A DNA stretch of 47,453 nt from Streptomyces amritsarensis. GTDB taxonomy: Bacteria > Actinomycetota > Actinomycetes > Streptomycetales > Streptomycetaceae. The first letter of the stretch is position 1. Every line of letters starts with the position of its first letter. The translations under genes were made by a program, and so were the position numbers. Location of the stretch: NCBI RefSeq assembly GCF_001953875.1, contig NZ_MQUR01000063.1, positions 1 through 47,453 of the forward strand. The letters are read 5' to 3'. Below are positions 26,546 to 34,935 of this stretch, piece after piece. The notes beneath the pieces were generated by a model. The model saw nothing but the letters and a program-made list of their open reading frames with translations, had not been told where the DNA came from and ran no database searches.

Positions 26546-28429
26546 GCAGTGGGGCCACGGGCTCGCCCCCCGCTGGATGTAGAGCTTCTTCGCCCGGTAG
26601 GTCTGTTCCGCGGCCGGGGCGTCCTGGGGGCGGCCGCTCCCGCCGAGGCCCTGCCAGGTGCGGACGTCGAACTGGTACAGGCCGCCGTATGTCCCCGAGG
26701 CGTCGGTGGCGGAGGGCCGGCCGCCGGACTCGCACTGGGCGAGGGCCGCCCAGTTGAGGTGGTCCGCGCCGGAGACGGAGCTCGGCAAGGGCCTGGTGCC
26801 GACCCGGACGAGCTGGGTGACGGGTTCGCGCACGACCTCGTCGGCGATGGCGCGGGGCTTCTGCCGGACCCCGTTGACGGTGCGCAGGCTGTAGGTGACC
26901 CTGCGCGCCCCGGGCCGGCCGGCGCGTTCGACGACCTCGGTTCCGGCGAAGAGGTCGGCGTCCTTGACCGTCTCGGTCTCGAAGGGGATGCGCTCCTCGC
27001 GGACCTCGCGGCTGCCGGTGATGCGGAGCACGGTGACGGTCTGCCCGTCGCGCGGGAAGGCGGTGGGCGGCACGGAGGTGGTGTCCTGGCCCTGGAGGGT
27101 GATGCCGGCCTGGGCGAGGGCCTCCTGGACGGTGGCGGCGTTGGTGCGGATGGTGCGCTCGCGGCCGTCGGCCATGAAGGTGACGCTGCGCTCGGTGCGG
27201 ACGCTGAGGGTCAGCCCGGCGCGCGGTACGGGCGCGGTGCGCGGCGCGGAGAGGTAGGCGCCCTCGGACCGGATGCCGAACTGGCGCAGGGCGCCGTCGA
27301 CGGTGCGGGCGGTGGTCCACACCTGCCGCTGCTGTCCGTCGAGGGTCAGGCGCAGCGGGCGGCCGTAGCGGACGACGATCTCCTCGCCGTCGTCGAGGGG
27401 TTCGCCGGGGGCGGGGGCGACGAGGTCGTGGGGGCCGACGTCGAGTCCTTCGGCGGCGAGCAGATCCTCGACGTCGCCGGCGAAGGTGTGCAGTTCCCGG
27501 GGAACCCCGTCCACGGTGAGGCGTACCGATTTGTCGGCAGCGACGAACGCGGTCGTGCCGCCGGCGAGGAAGGCGACGACCAGGGCCTGCGGCACGATCC
27601 GCCGCCAGTTGCCGCCGGGGGCGGCGGGGGCGAGGAGCACCGGGTTCACGGCGCGGCGGCGGCCGTGCCCCGGCCCGGCGGGGGCGGCGGGGGCTGCGGG
27701 GGCCGGTTCGGCGGGGCCGCGGCGCCGGCCGGTGCCGGGAGGGGGCTCCTCGACGGCGGTACGGCCGCGGGGCCGCCGGCCGGGGGCGAGCGCGCCGGCG
27801 TCGACGACGGTGGGGGTGGGCGCGGGGGCGCGGCGGCGCCCCGTCCCCGGGGCGGGGACCGGCTCAAGCCGCCGGCCGCCCCCGGCGTCCCCGGCATCGG
27901 GGCGGGCGGTGGCGTGCGCGGTCCGCCGGCGGCGTCCGGCCCGCCGGTCCTCGGCGCGGGGGGCGGGGAGGGGGACGGCGGGCTCGGTGTCCCACGCCGA
28001 GAGTCCCGGATCCGACGGGAGCCCCGGATCGACGGGGCCGACGTCGAGCAGACCGGGATCGGCCGCGCCCAGACCGAGCCGACCGGGGCCGAACGGGTCG
28101 CCGTCGAACCGACCGGGGTCGAGCAAGGCGGGGTCGAGCATGGCGGGGTCGAGCATGGCGGGGTCGAGCATGGCGGGGTCGGACCGACCGGGGTCGAACG
28201 GGCCCGGGTCGAACCGGCCGGGGTCCGGCGAGCCGGGGTCGAACCGGCCCAGATCCGGCGGGCCGGGGTCGGTGGACCCCGGGCCGGGGAGGCCCGTTCT
28301 GGCGGCCCCGTCGTCGGCCGGGCCGTCGTCGGCGGGCCAGGCGTGCCAGGTCGGCCAGGCGGGGGCTTCGCCCCCGTACGCCTCCGGGACGGGAGCGCCT
28401 CGGCGGTGGCTGCCCTGCGTATCGGTCAC
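26525..28429 (-). CDS. Resuscitation-promoting factor, RpfB type
   Basis: Cell-wall lytic transglycosylase that helps dormant cells or spores resume growth. 634 aa. The first ~290 residues are a long low-complexity cytoplasmic region including a pentapeptide repeat (xxxDP). A membrane span follows (IVPQALVVAFLAGGTTAFVA), then three DUF348 units, a G5 domain (VREERIPFETETVKDADL…VTYSLRTVNG) and the C-terminal Rpf domain (LNWAALAQCESGGRPS with catalytic Glu, GTYGGLYQFDVRTWQGLGG). GTG 28429 is chosen because AGGGAG precedes it; an upstream ATG at 28471 has no good site. The N-terminal region is much longer than in typical RpfB. Confidence 0.92.
   Translation of the reverse strand: MTDTQGSHRRGAPVPEAYGGEAPAWPTWHAWPADDGPADDGAARTGLPGPGSTDPGPPDLGRFDPGSPDPGRFDPGPFDPGRSDPAMLDPAMLDPAMLDPALLDPGRFDGDPFGPGRLGLGAADPGLLDVGPVDPGLPSDPGLSAWDTEPAVPLPAPRAEDRRAGRRRRTAHATARPDAGDAGGGRRLEPVPAPGTGRRRAPAPTPTVVDAGALAPGRRPRGRTAVEEPPPGTGRRRGPAEPAPAAPAAPAGPGHGRRRAVNPVLLAPAAPGGNWRRIVPQALVVAFLAGGTTAFVAADKSVRLTVDGVPRELHTFAGDVEDLLAAEGLDVGPHDLVAPAPGEPLDDGEEIVVRYGRPLRLTLDGQQRQVWTTARTVDGALRQFGIRSEGAYLSAPRTAPVPRAGLTLSVRTERSVTFMADGRERTIRTNAATVQEALAQAGITLQGQDTTSVPPTAFPRDGQTVTVLRITGSREVREERIPFETETVKDADLFAGTEVVERAGRPGARRVTYSLRTVNGVRQKPRAIADEVVREPVTQLVRVGTRPLPSSVSGADHLNWAALAQCESGGRPSATDASGTYGGLYQFDVRTWQGLGGSGRPQDAPAAEQTYRAKKLYIQRGASPWPHCGRRLTS
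28115..28279 (-). repeat. 15-bp coding minisatellite in the Rpf gene
   Basis: Eleven or more 15-bp units coding for xxxDP pentapeptides (GRFDP, GSPDP, GPFDP, GRSDP, AMLDP three times, ALLDP). The AMLDP units (about 28130–28180) are identical at the DNA level (GGCGGGGTCGAGCAT on the plus strand); the flanking units are diverged. Confidence 0.88.
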
Positions 28430-28503
28430 GACGCTCGCTCCCTGGTGGTCCGCACCCGCTGGTTGGGGCACGGCACCCTAGCGGAGGAGTCGTCACGGAA
28501 CAA

Positions 28504-28515
28504 AGTCGTACGACT
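28504..28515. promoter_or_regulatory. Palindrome upstream of the Rpf gene
   Basis: A perfect 12-bp palindrome, AGTCGTACGACT, 75 bp before the Rpf start and about 28 bp from the tatD stop. Its surroundings are less GC-rich than the genes. It may be an operator; no regulator is suggested. Confidence 0.35.
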
Positions 28516-28543
28516 ACCCTACGTGTCGACCAGGTGGAGCCGG

Positions 28544-29452
28544 TCAGTAGTCGAAGGCCCGCGCGGTGTTGGCCGCCAGCGCTGTGGCCATCGCGTCCTC
28601 GTCGATCCCGCGGACCGCGGCCATGGCGCGCACCGTCAGCGGAATGAGGTACGGCGCGTTGGGCCGGCCGCGGTACGGCGCGGGGGTCAGGTAGGGCGCG
28701 TCCGTCTCGACGAGGACCAGCTCCAGGGGGGCCACGGCCAGCGCCTCGCGCAGCGGCGCGGCGTTCTTGAAGGTGACCGTTCCGGCGAAGGACATGTAGT
28801 AGCCGGCGGCGGCGCACTCGCGGGCCATGTCGGCGTCCCCGGAGTAGCAGTGGAAGACGGTCCGCTCGGGGGCGCCCTCCTCGCGCAGCACGCGCAGCAC
28901 GTCGGCGTGGGCGTCGCGGTCGTGGATGACGAGGGCCTTGCCCTGCCGCTTGGCGATCTCGATGTGGGCGCGGAAGGAACGCTCCTGCGCGGCCATGCCC
29001 TCCGGGCCGGTGCGGAAGTGGTCGAGCCCGGTCTCGCCGACCGCCTTGACGTGGCCGAGGGCGGCGAGCGCCTCGATCTCGGCGAGGGCCTCGTCGAGGG
29101 CGGCCTCGCCGCCGCCGGGCCGGGCGCCCCGGCGGGCCCCTCCTCCCCCAGCCCCAGGGGGCTGGGAGGTGAACCCTGGGTCACCGAGGACGATCCGCGG
29201 GGCCTCGTTGGGGTGCAGGGCGACGGCGGCGTGCACGTTGTCGTACTGGGCCGCGGTCTCGGCGGCCCACCGGGAGCCCTTCACGTCGCAGCCGACCTGG
29301 ACGACGGTGGTCACGCCGACCGAGGCGGCCTTGGCGAGGCCCTCCTCGACGGTTCCCGACTGCATGTCCAGGTGGGTGTGCGAGTCCGCCACCGCCACCC
29401 GGAGGGGTTCGGGCAGCGGCGGCGGTGCGTCCTTGGAGGTGGAAGGGCTCAT
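28544..29452 (-). CDS. TatD-family metal-dependent DNase
   Basis: 302-aa TIM-barrel hydrolase. The metal site starts at DSHTHLD (about 23–29), with further ligands in GETGLDHF, VIHDRDAH and HCYSGD, and the conserved VETDAPYL. TatD proteins are 3'–5' DNases with a role in DNA repair. Residues about 92–107 (FTSQPPGAGGGGARR) are encoded by a palindromic element inserted in frame in a surface loop. It is the middle of a minus-strand run between the zinc-ribbon gene and the Rpf gene. Confidence 0.92.
   Translation of the reverse strand: MSPSTSKDAPPPLPEPLRVAVADSHTHLDMQSGTVEEGLAKAASVGVTTVVQVGCDVKGSRWAAETAAQYDNVHAAVALHPNEAPRIVLGDPGFTSQPPGAGGGGARRGARPGGGEAALDEALAEIEALAALGHVKAVGETGLDHFRTGPEGMAAQERSFRAHIEIAKRQGKALVIHDRDAHADVLRVLREEGAPERTVFHCYSGDADMARECAAAGYYMSFAGTVTFKNAAPLREALAVAPLELVLVETDAPYLTPAPYRGRPNAPYLIPLTVRAMAAVRGIDEDAMATALAANTARAFDY
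29142..29169. repeat. Palindromic repeat inserted in frame into tatD
   Basis: Hairpin with arms CCTCCCCCAGCCCC (29142–29155) and GGGGCTGGGAGG (29158–29169), a 2-nt CC bulge and an AG loop. The CTCCCCCAGC…GCTGGGAGG form resembles short palindromes I recall as dispersed in Streptomyces genomes. Here it is translated as part of TatD. Confidence 0.7.
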
Positions 29453-29461
29453 GGGCCGATC

Positions 29462-29956
29462 CTATGACCGGCGCAGGAACCCCTTCAGCCGGGAGAGCAG
29501 GCCCCCGCGCTTCTCGGCCTCGCTGATGGCGACGGGGCCGGGGGCGTCGTGGCGTTCGACGGCCCTGCGGGGCTTCGGGGTGCGCGCGACGTTCGCCCCC
29601 GCCGGCACCGGTCCGGCGATCCCGGGGGCGATGCGGTGGTGGTAGAGGTGGTCGATCATCCCGAGCACCGAGGAGACCTGTCCCGCCCGCATGATCCGCA
29701 CGACGTGCCCGCCGCAGTTCAGGCAGGTCGGGTTGGACAGCGGCGAGGGCACCCGTTCGCCGTCGACCGTGTACATGATGAACGGCTCGCCGCGGCCGTC
29801 GACGTGGTGCTCGATCCGGTACTCCTGCTCCCAGCCGTACCCGCAGCGCATGCAGGCGAAGGAGTACGCCTCCTGCACGGTCGGCACGTCGGCGCCGGAG
29901 AAACGTGCGGGTGCCGAGGCCTGGACCGGTACCGGGGTGTCTGCGATGTCACTCAT
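29462..29956 (-). CDS. Zinc-ribbon protein of unknown function
   Basis: 164 aa. Two Cys pairs, CMRCGYGW (about 36–43) and CLNCGGH (about 79–85), form a probable zinc ribbon. Between them lies EQEYRIEHHVDGRGEPFIMYTVDG. The C-terminus is basic and ends LLSRLKGFLRRS, which could be amphipathic. ATG 29956 is chosen for its strong AGAGGAG site; the upstream extension to 30064 has no such support. The family is common in Streptomyces, but I know no role. Confidence 0.85.
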   Translation of the reverse strand: MSDIADTPVPVQASAPARFSGADVPTVQEAYSFACMRCGYGWEQEYRIEHHVDGRGEPFIMYTVDGERVPSPLSNPTCLNCGGHVVRIMRAGQVSSVLGMIDHLYHHRIAPGIAGPVPAGANVARTPKPRRAVERHDAPGPVAISEAEKRGGLLSRLKGFLRRS

Positions 29957-29971
29957 GCCAGCTCCTCTTGT

Positions 29972-29995
29972 TCCACTGGTGCCTCTGCCAGTGGA
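29972..29995 (-). promoter_or_regulatory. Inverted repeat in the leader of the zinc-ribbon gene
   Basis: TCCACTGG-N8-CCAGTGGA, perfect 8-bp arms, ending just upstream of the ribosome binding site of the zinc-ribbon gene. It could be an RNA hairpin or an operator. Confidence 0.4.
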
Positions 29996-30116
29996 CGCCT
30001 CTTCGGGCGGGAGCGCATCAGGTCCTGTCCAGTGTTGGACGACCTTTGGGCCACTCATGCCCAAAGCGCCCGGCGCACGGTCTGAGCTTTGCCTTTCAGG
30101 TTAGCTCTTTACCGGT

Positions 30117-31013
30117 TCATGGCGCCTTCTGTGCCGCGTTCTTTGCCGCCACGACCGCGTCGAAGACGTCCCGCTTGGGTACGCCGGCCTCGGCGGCGAC
30201 GGCCGCGATGGCCTCCTTGCGGCGCTCCCCGGCCTCCTCGCGCACCCGGACGCGGCGTACGAGCTCCTTGTCGTCCACGTCGCCGGGTCCGGCCGCGGGC
30301 GCGCCCTCCACCACGACGGTGATCTCCCCGCGCACGCCTTCGGCGGCCCAGGCGGCGAGCTCGCCGAGGCCGCCGCGCTTGACCTCCTCGTAGGTCTTCG
30401 TGAGCTCGCGGCAGACCGCGGCCCGCCGCTCGGCGCCGAAGACCTCGGCCATCGCCGCCAGGGTGTCGTCGAGCCGGTGCGGGGCCTCGAAGTAGACGAG
30501 CGTGCGCCGCTCGCCCTCGACCTCGCGCAGCCGGCCCAGGCGCTCGCCCGCCTTGCGCGGCAGGAAGCCCTCGAAGCAGAACCGGTCCACGGGCAGTCCG
30601 GACAGCGCGAGCGCGGTGAGCACGGCGGACGGCCCGGGGACCGCGGTGACCTTGATGTCCTTCTCCACGGCCGCCGCGACCAGCCGGTAGCCGGGGTCGG
30701 AGACGGACGGCATGCCGGCGTCGGTCACCAGCAGCACGCGCGCCCCGCCGGCCAGGGCCTCGACCAGTTCCGGGGTGCGGGCCGACTCGTTGCCCTCGAA
30801 GTACGACAGGACGCGCCCGGTGGTGTGCACGCCGAGCCCCTGGGTCAGCCGGCGCAGCCGCCGGGTGTCCTCGGCGGCGACGACATCGGCCCGCTCCAGC
30901 TCCGCGGCCAGGCGCGGCGGGGCGTCGGCGAGGTCGCCGATGGGGGTGCCGGCGAGGACGAGGACGCCCTCCGTGGAGGTGGGCTCGGTCGCGCGGGGCT
31001 GGTCAGTTGTCAC
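30117..31013 (-). CDS. rsmI: 16S rRNA (cytidine1402-2'-O)-methyltransferase
   Basis: Methylates the 2'-OH of C1402 in the ribosomal P site. 298 aa. Tetrapyrrole-methylase fold with LVLAGTPIGDLADAPPR at the start, VVAAEDTRRLRRL, and VTDAGMPSVSDPG plus VTAVPGPSAVLTALALSGLP, the SAM-binding loops of this family. Start is GTG 31013. It is divergent from pmt with a 77-bp shared promoter region, an arrangement commonly seen in actinobacteria. Confidence 0.95.
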   Translation of the reverse strand: MTTDQPRATEPTSTEGVLVLAGTPIGDLADAPPRLAAELERADVVAAEDTRRLRRLTQGLGVHTTGRVLSYFEGNESARTPELVEALAGGARVLLVTDAGMPSVSDPGYRLVAAAVEKDIKVTAVPGPSAVLTALALSGLPVDRFCFEGFLPRKAGERLGRLREVEGERRTLVYFEAPHRLDDTLAAMAEVFGAERRAAVCRELTKTYEEVKRGGLGELAAWAAEGVRGEITVVVEGAPAAGPGDVDDKELVRRVRVREEAGERRKEAIAAVAAEAGVPKRDVFDAVVAAKNAAQKAP

Positions 31014-31090
31014 CCGCCCATCCTCTCAGTCCCGCGGCTCGTCACCCACGCCACTGGGGCACACCCAGATCTCTTCCCTACGATGTGCCG

Positions 31091-32860
31091 GTGACCAGTA
31101 CCGCGACGCCGCCGCCCAGCCCCGCGGGGGCCCTGCCCCCGGCAACGGCGGGCGGCGCAGAAGAGCCGCCCACCTGGCTGCGCCGCCTGCGCGGCTTCGG
31201 CTACGCGCCGGCAGCCGGCGCGTCGCCGCGCGCGGACGTCCGCACCCGCCTGGTGCCCCCGTACACGAAGCCGTCCCGGCAGCTGTGGATGACCTTCGGG
31301 CTCCCACCCGGGGTGTGGGGGACCTGGCAGCGCGTCATGGCGTGGGCCGGACCGCTGCTGGTGGCGCTGGTCGCGGGCGTGCTGCGGTTCGTGCACCTGG
31401 GCAGCCCGAAGGCGGTGATATTCGACGAGACGTACTACGCCAAGGACGCCTGGGCCACGATCAAGCAGGGCTACGAGGCGAACTGGCCCAAGGACATCGA
31501 CAAGTCGATCCTCGCCAACCCGGACGGGGTCGCCCTGCCGGCGGACCCGGGGTACGTCGTGCACCCGCCCGTCGGCAAGTGGGTGATCGGACTCGGCGAG
31601 TGGATGTTCGGCCTCACCCCCTTCGGCTGGCGGTTCATGACCGCCGTGCTCGGCACCCTGTCGGTGCTGATGCTGTGCCGGATCGGGCGGCGCCTCTTCC
31701 GCTCGACGTTCCTCGGCTGCCTGGCGGGCGCGCTGCTGGCGGTGGACGGCCTGCACCTGGTGATGAGCCGCACGGCGCTGCTCGACCTGGTGCTGATGTT
31801 CTTCGTGCTCGCCGCGTTCGGGGCGCTGCTCATCGACCGCGACCGGGCCAGAGCCCGCCTCGCGGACGCACTACCGGTGGACGAGGAGGGCCGCACCCGG
31901 CCCGACGCGAGGATCGCCGAGACGCTGCGGCTGGGCCGGCGCCCGTACCGGATCCTGGCCGGGGTCTGCCTGGGGCTCGCCGCCGGCACGAAGTGGAACG
32001 GCTTCGTCGTGCTGGCCTTCTTCGGCATCCTCACCGTGCTGTGGGACGCGGCCGCCCGCCGCACCGCGGGCGCGGGCGCCCCGTACGCGGCGATGCTGCG
32101 CCGTGACGCGCTGCCCGCCTTCGTCTCGACGGTGCCGGTGGCGATCGTGACGTACGTGGCCTCCTGGTCGGGCTGGATCTTCAGCCCCGACAACGGCAAG
32201 GGCGGCTACCTGCGCGACTGGGCGGCCAAGAACGACCAGAACAGCTCGCTGTCGTTCCTGCCGGAATGGGTGCGCAGCCTGTGGCACTACGAGACCGAGG
32301 TCTACAACTTCCACGTCGGCCTGACCTCGGGGCACACCTACGAGTCCAATCCGTGGAGCTGGCTGGTGCTGGGCCGGCCCGTCTCGTACTTCTACGAGTC
32401 CCCCGAGCCCGGCACCGACGGCTGCCCGGCGACGGCGGCCGGCAAGTGCGCCCGCGAGGTCCTGGCCCTGGGCACGCCGCTGCTGTGGTGGGCGGGCTGC
32501 TTCGCGCTGCTGTACGTGCTGTGGCGGTGGTTCTTCCGCCGCGACTGGCGGGCGGGCGCGATCGCGTGCGCGCTGGGCGCGGGCCTGCTGCCCTGGTTCA
32601 ACTACCAGGAGCGGACGATCTTCTACTTCTACGCGGTGGTCTTCGTCCCGTACCTGTGCCTGGCGGTGGCGATGATGATCGGCGCCCTCCTGGGCCCGGC
32701 CGGCTCCTCGGAACGCCGCAGGGCCCTGGGCGCGATCGGCGCGGGCGTCCTGGTCCTGCTGATCGTGTGGAACTTCATCTACTTCTGGCCCATCTACACG
32801 GGCCAGACCCTCCCGATGGACTCCTGGCGCGGCCGCATGTGGCTGGACACCTGGGTCTAG
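31091..32860 (+). CDS. pmt: Dolichyl-phosphate-mannose–protein mannosyltransferase (GT39)
   Basis: Transfers mannose from polyprenyl-phosphate-mannose to Ser/Thr of exported proteins. 589 aa with about 11 hydrophobic spans. The catalytic Asp-Glu is in VIFDETYYAKDAW in the first outside loop, followed by the conserved HPPVGKW. In S. coelicolor this glycosylation is known to be needed for phage phiC31 infection and affects antibiotic susceptibility. GTG 31091 (VTSTAT) is chosen; GTG 31085 is possible. The last 29 codons and the terminator are part of a repeat with a second copy 3.4 kb downstream, so this gene end may have come from an integrated element. Confidence 0.94.
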   Translation: MTSTATPPPSPAGALPPATAGGAEEPPTWLRRLRGFGYAPAAGASPRADVRTRLVPPYTKPSRQLWMTFGLPPGVWGTWQRVMAWAGPLLVALVAGVLRFVHLGSPKAVIFDETYYAKDAWATIKQGYEANWPKDIDKSILANPDGVALPADPGYVVHPPVGKWVIGLGEWMFGLTPFGWRFMTAVLGTLSVLMLCRIGRRLFRSTFLGCLAGALLAVDGLHLVMSRTALLDLVLMFFVLAAFGALLIDRDRARARLADALPVDEEGRTRPDARIAETLRLGRRPYRILAGVCLGLAAGTKWNGFVVLAFFGILTVLWDAAARRTAGAGAPYAAMLRRDALPAFVSTVPVAIVTYVASWSGWIFSPDNGKGGYLRDWAAKNDQNSSLSFLPEWVRSLWHYETEVYNFHVGLTSGHTYESNPWSWLVLGRPVSYFYESPEPGTDGCPATAAGKCAREVLALGTPLLWWAGCFALLYVLWRWFFRRDWRAGAIACALGAGLLPWFNYQERTIFYFYAVVFVPYLCLAVAMMIGALLGPAGSSERRRALGAIGAGVLVLLIVWNFIYFWPIYTGQTLPMDSWRGRMWLDTWV

Positions 32861-32909
32861 CAGGCGAAACGACGGGCCCGGCACCGGATGGTGCCGGGCC
32901 CGTCGTCGT
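32772..32909 (+). repeat. Left copy of 138-bp repeat (pmt 3' end, putative att)
   Basis: Aligns without gaps to 36220–36357 (offset 3448) with 8 differences by eye. It covers the last 29 codons of pmt, the stop codon and the terminator hairpin. The longest identical blocks are 23 bp (for example GGCTGGACACCTGGGTCTAG and flank). Confidence 0.88.
32869..32906 (+). terminator. pmt terminator
   Basis: Perfect 17-bp stem, ACGACGGGCCCGGCACC (32869–32885) and its complement (32890–32906), loop GGAT, 8 bp after the stop codon and followed by CGTTGTTGTTG. Confidence 0.92.
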
Positions 32910-33108
32910 TGTTGTTGCCGGTGGTCGCCGACCGTCCTGGGCCGCTCCTCGACGGCTCACAGACGGCCCAGGTCGGACGACTCTCCGAGGCCAACCGTCG
33001 CCTTCGCCCCCTCAGGCAGTCGCTTACCGGGCTGGTCGCACACTCCGTCGCCGTCTGCCCCGAGCACGACAACGAAGTCAAAACGGGCGACGCCGAATCG
33101 TCACGTTG

Positions 33109-33581
33109 ACAGAAGGTCACAGCGGCATCGTCACCAGACTTGTATCGCGGCCAGCGCCGCCTGTGAGGGTCAGACGCTTCTACGTTCCGGACTCTACTGA
33201 TCAAAGAGCGGGGGCCCATAGTGCGCAACTGCTCGAAAACGGCTTCCCACGTCGCCATTTGATATTCAGTCACGAGCCGCGACGCGCCGTCGGAGAGCAC
33301 CGCAGCCGAGCGGACCTTATCCCCATCCACGGTCCCCGTCAGAGCGTGAGATGCAGCTTCCGGACCGCCGCGGCGATCCAGTAGCCCTCCGGCGTATTCC
33401 GGATCGCGCGCTGCGCGGACACAAGCCGGGCCACGCTCGCGCTGTGCTCCGGCGTGCCGGTTTCGAACTGCTCCGTTTCCGCTCGAAGGTCCGCGCACAC
33501 TTCATCGACGTGGAGGTCGGTGAGCACTACAAACTCACCCGCTTTCTCCAACACAATCGGGGAGTCGGCGAGGACGAGCAC
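33109..33581 (-). pseudogene. PP2C-type phosphatase-like gene remnant
   Basis: C-terminal half of a PP2C-family protein in two frames. The first frame reads VLADSPIVLEKAGEFVVL … RAIRNTPEGYWIAA (33581 to about 33369). It then jumps to the other frame: GPEAASHALTG, AAVLSDGASRLV, and the metal-site stretch SGDDAAVTF ending near 33109. SDGAS and GDDA correspond to PP2C motifs. One small indel near 33369 explains the shift. The N-terminal half is missing; the homology stops where the integrase remnant begins on the other strand. The original stop codon is also unclear. Confidence 0.68.
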
Positions 33582-33590
33582 ACGACGGAG

Positions 33591-34550
33591 ATCAACAGCC
33601 GTGATGCTGCGGAACGACGGCTGAGGCTGCACGCCTATCCGTACATCGGCACCCGTCCCATGCCGTCGTTCCAGCCGGGTCACATCCGGACATGGCTGGG
33701 AGAGCTGGAAGAGAACGTCCCTGCCTCCTCACACCGCCGAATCATCTTCGGCACGGTCAGCGCCGCGTTTGCCGCTGCCGTGGACGACGGACTCCTGTCC
33801 AAGAATCCGTGCCGTGCCCGGTCTGTGCCCGTACCCAAGCCCGCCCCGCCTCGCGTCACCCCGTGGACCATCGCGCAGGTGCTGGCGGTGCGGGCCGCCC
33901 TGCCCCGGCACCTGGGACCACGGTCGACGGTCGACTTCGCCAGCGGATGTGGCCTGCGACAGGGCGAGGTGTTCGGGCTGTCCGAGGACGAGATCGACTA
34001 CGAGGGGGAATAGCTCCGTGTGGAGCACCAGCTCAAGCACATCCGGGGAAAGTACGTCTTTGCCCCGCCGAAGGGCGCCAAGGCGCGCTCCGTGCCGCTG
34101 CCCGGGTCCGTTGCGCCAGCACTCCAAGCTCCACCCCGCCTTGGTGGTCACCCTGCCCTGGCGGACGCCGGACAGCCCGCCCGTGACGAAGCCGCTCCTC
34201 TTTCCCGGCCTGCGCGGAAGCTTCGTCCGGGTCAGCCATTTCAACGACCACATGTGGAAGCCCGCACTCGCGGTCGCGGGCATCATCCCGCCGGCCGACG
34301 ATGGCGAGCGGCACGCCTCCGCGCCTCAGCACGGCATGCACGCCCTGCGGCACTTCTACGCGTCAGTCCTGCTGGACGCCGGCGAGAACATCCGAGCCCT
34401 GAGTCAGTACCTCGGCCATGCCGATCCCGGCTTCACCCTGCGGACGTACACACACCTGTGCCCAGCAGCGAGGGCCGGACCCGAAACGCCGTCGACGGCC
34501 TGTTTTCCGAGCCTCCGGTTCATGGTCACAATCCCGAGACCGCCCAGTGA
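33591..34550 (+). pseudogene. Tyrosine integrase (broken), first remnant
   Basis: Phage/ICE-type integrase spread over three frames. The SAM-like arm-binding part reads YIGTRPMPSFQPGHIRTWLGELEE and onward; the catalytic domain begins PRVTPWTIAQVLAVRAALP. Catalytic Arg I is in SGCGLRQGEVFGL; HALRHFYASVLLDAGENI supplies His/Arg II, and YLGHADPGFTLRTYTHL the last His and Tyr. An in-frame TAG (34011–34013) interrupts EIDYEGE*LRVEHQL; frameshifts lie near 34117 and 34470; the end is RTRNAVDGLF…NPETAQ. The start codon is lost at the junction with the PP2C remnant. It is not functional. Confidence 0.85.
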
Positions 34551-34935
34551 GCTTCTTCGAGTTGTCCACGATCGGGTGATGGGCCCTGGCCGGGACGGGT
34601 CCACGGCCCGTTCGGCAAGTGCACGATGAACGACTACTGGGTACGGCAGTTGCTCCACACCCTCATCCTCGATATGCACAGCTGCTTCCAGCTCGCGATG
34701 CGAAGCGAGGACTTCCGGGGCGTGGTCCAACTGGGCAAAGTGGGCCCCTCATCCTGGTCGAGATGCTGTGCCGATTCTGGGACGCGCACGAAGGACGGTG
34801 CGAGGGGAAGGTACGGGTTGCGGTCACGAACCCACCGGCGTGAAGCCCAACGTGCGGGTCCCGACACGCAGCCGCTGGTGTCGGATGGAGCCCCCTTGAC
34901 GCGCGCAGGGAGCCGGATGGGTAGATCCTGGAAAC
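34551..34935 (+). other. Unassigned stretch inside the island
   Basis: 385 bp after the first integrase remnant. Short frames such as the one starting MNDYWVRQLLHTLILDMH (34626) look locally protein-like but break off quickly, and I recognise no family. It is probably degraded coding DNA. Confidence 0.4.

Noticed and set aside
26549..29467. A 972-codon plus-strand open frame
   Set aside because: It is the shadow of the Rpf and tatD genes; the runs of repeated peptides mirror the coding minisatellite.
31299..31330. Imperfect palindrome in pmt (GGCTCCCACCCGGGGTGTGG) as a second inserted element
   Set aside because: It resembles the tatD insert only loosely and codes for a plausible loop (GLPPGVWGTW); without an alignment I cannot tell insertion from normal sequence.
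32910..33108. Extension of the PP2C frame through the pmt terminator
   Set aside because: After GDDAAVTF the open frame has no similarity to the family and runs through a strong hairpin, so it is not part of the gene.
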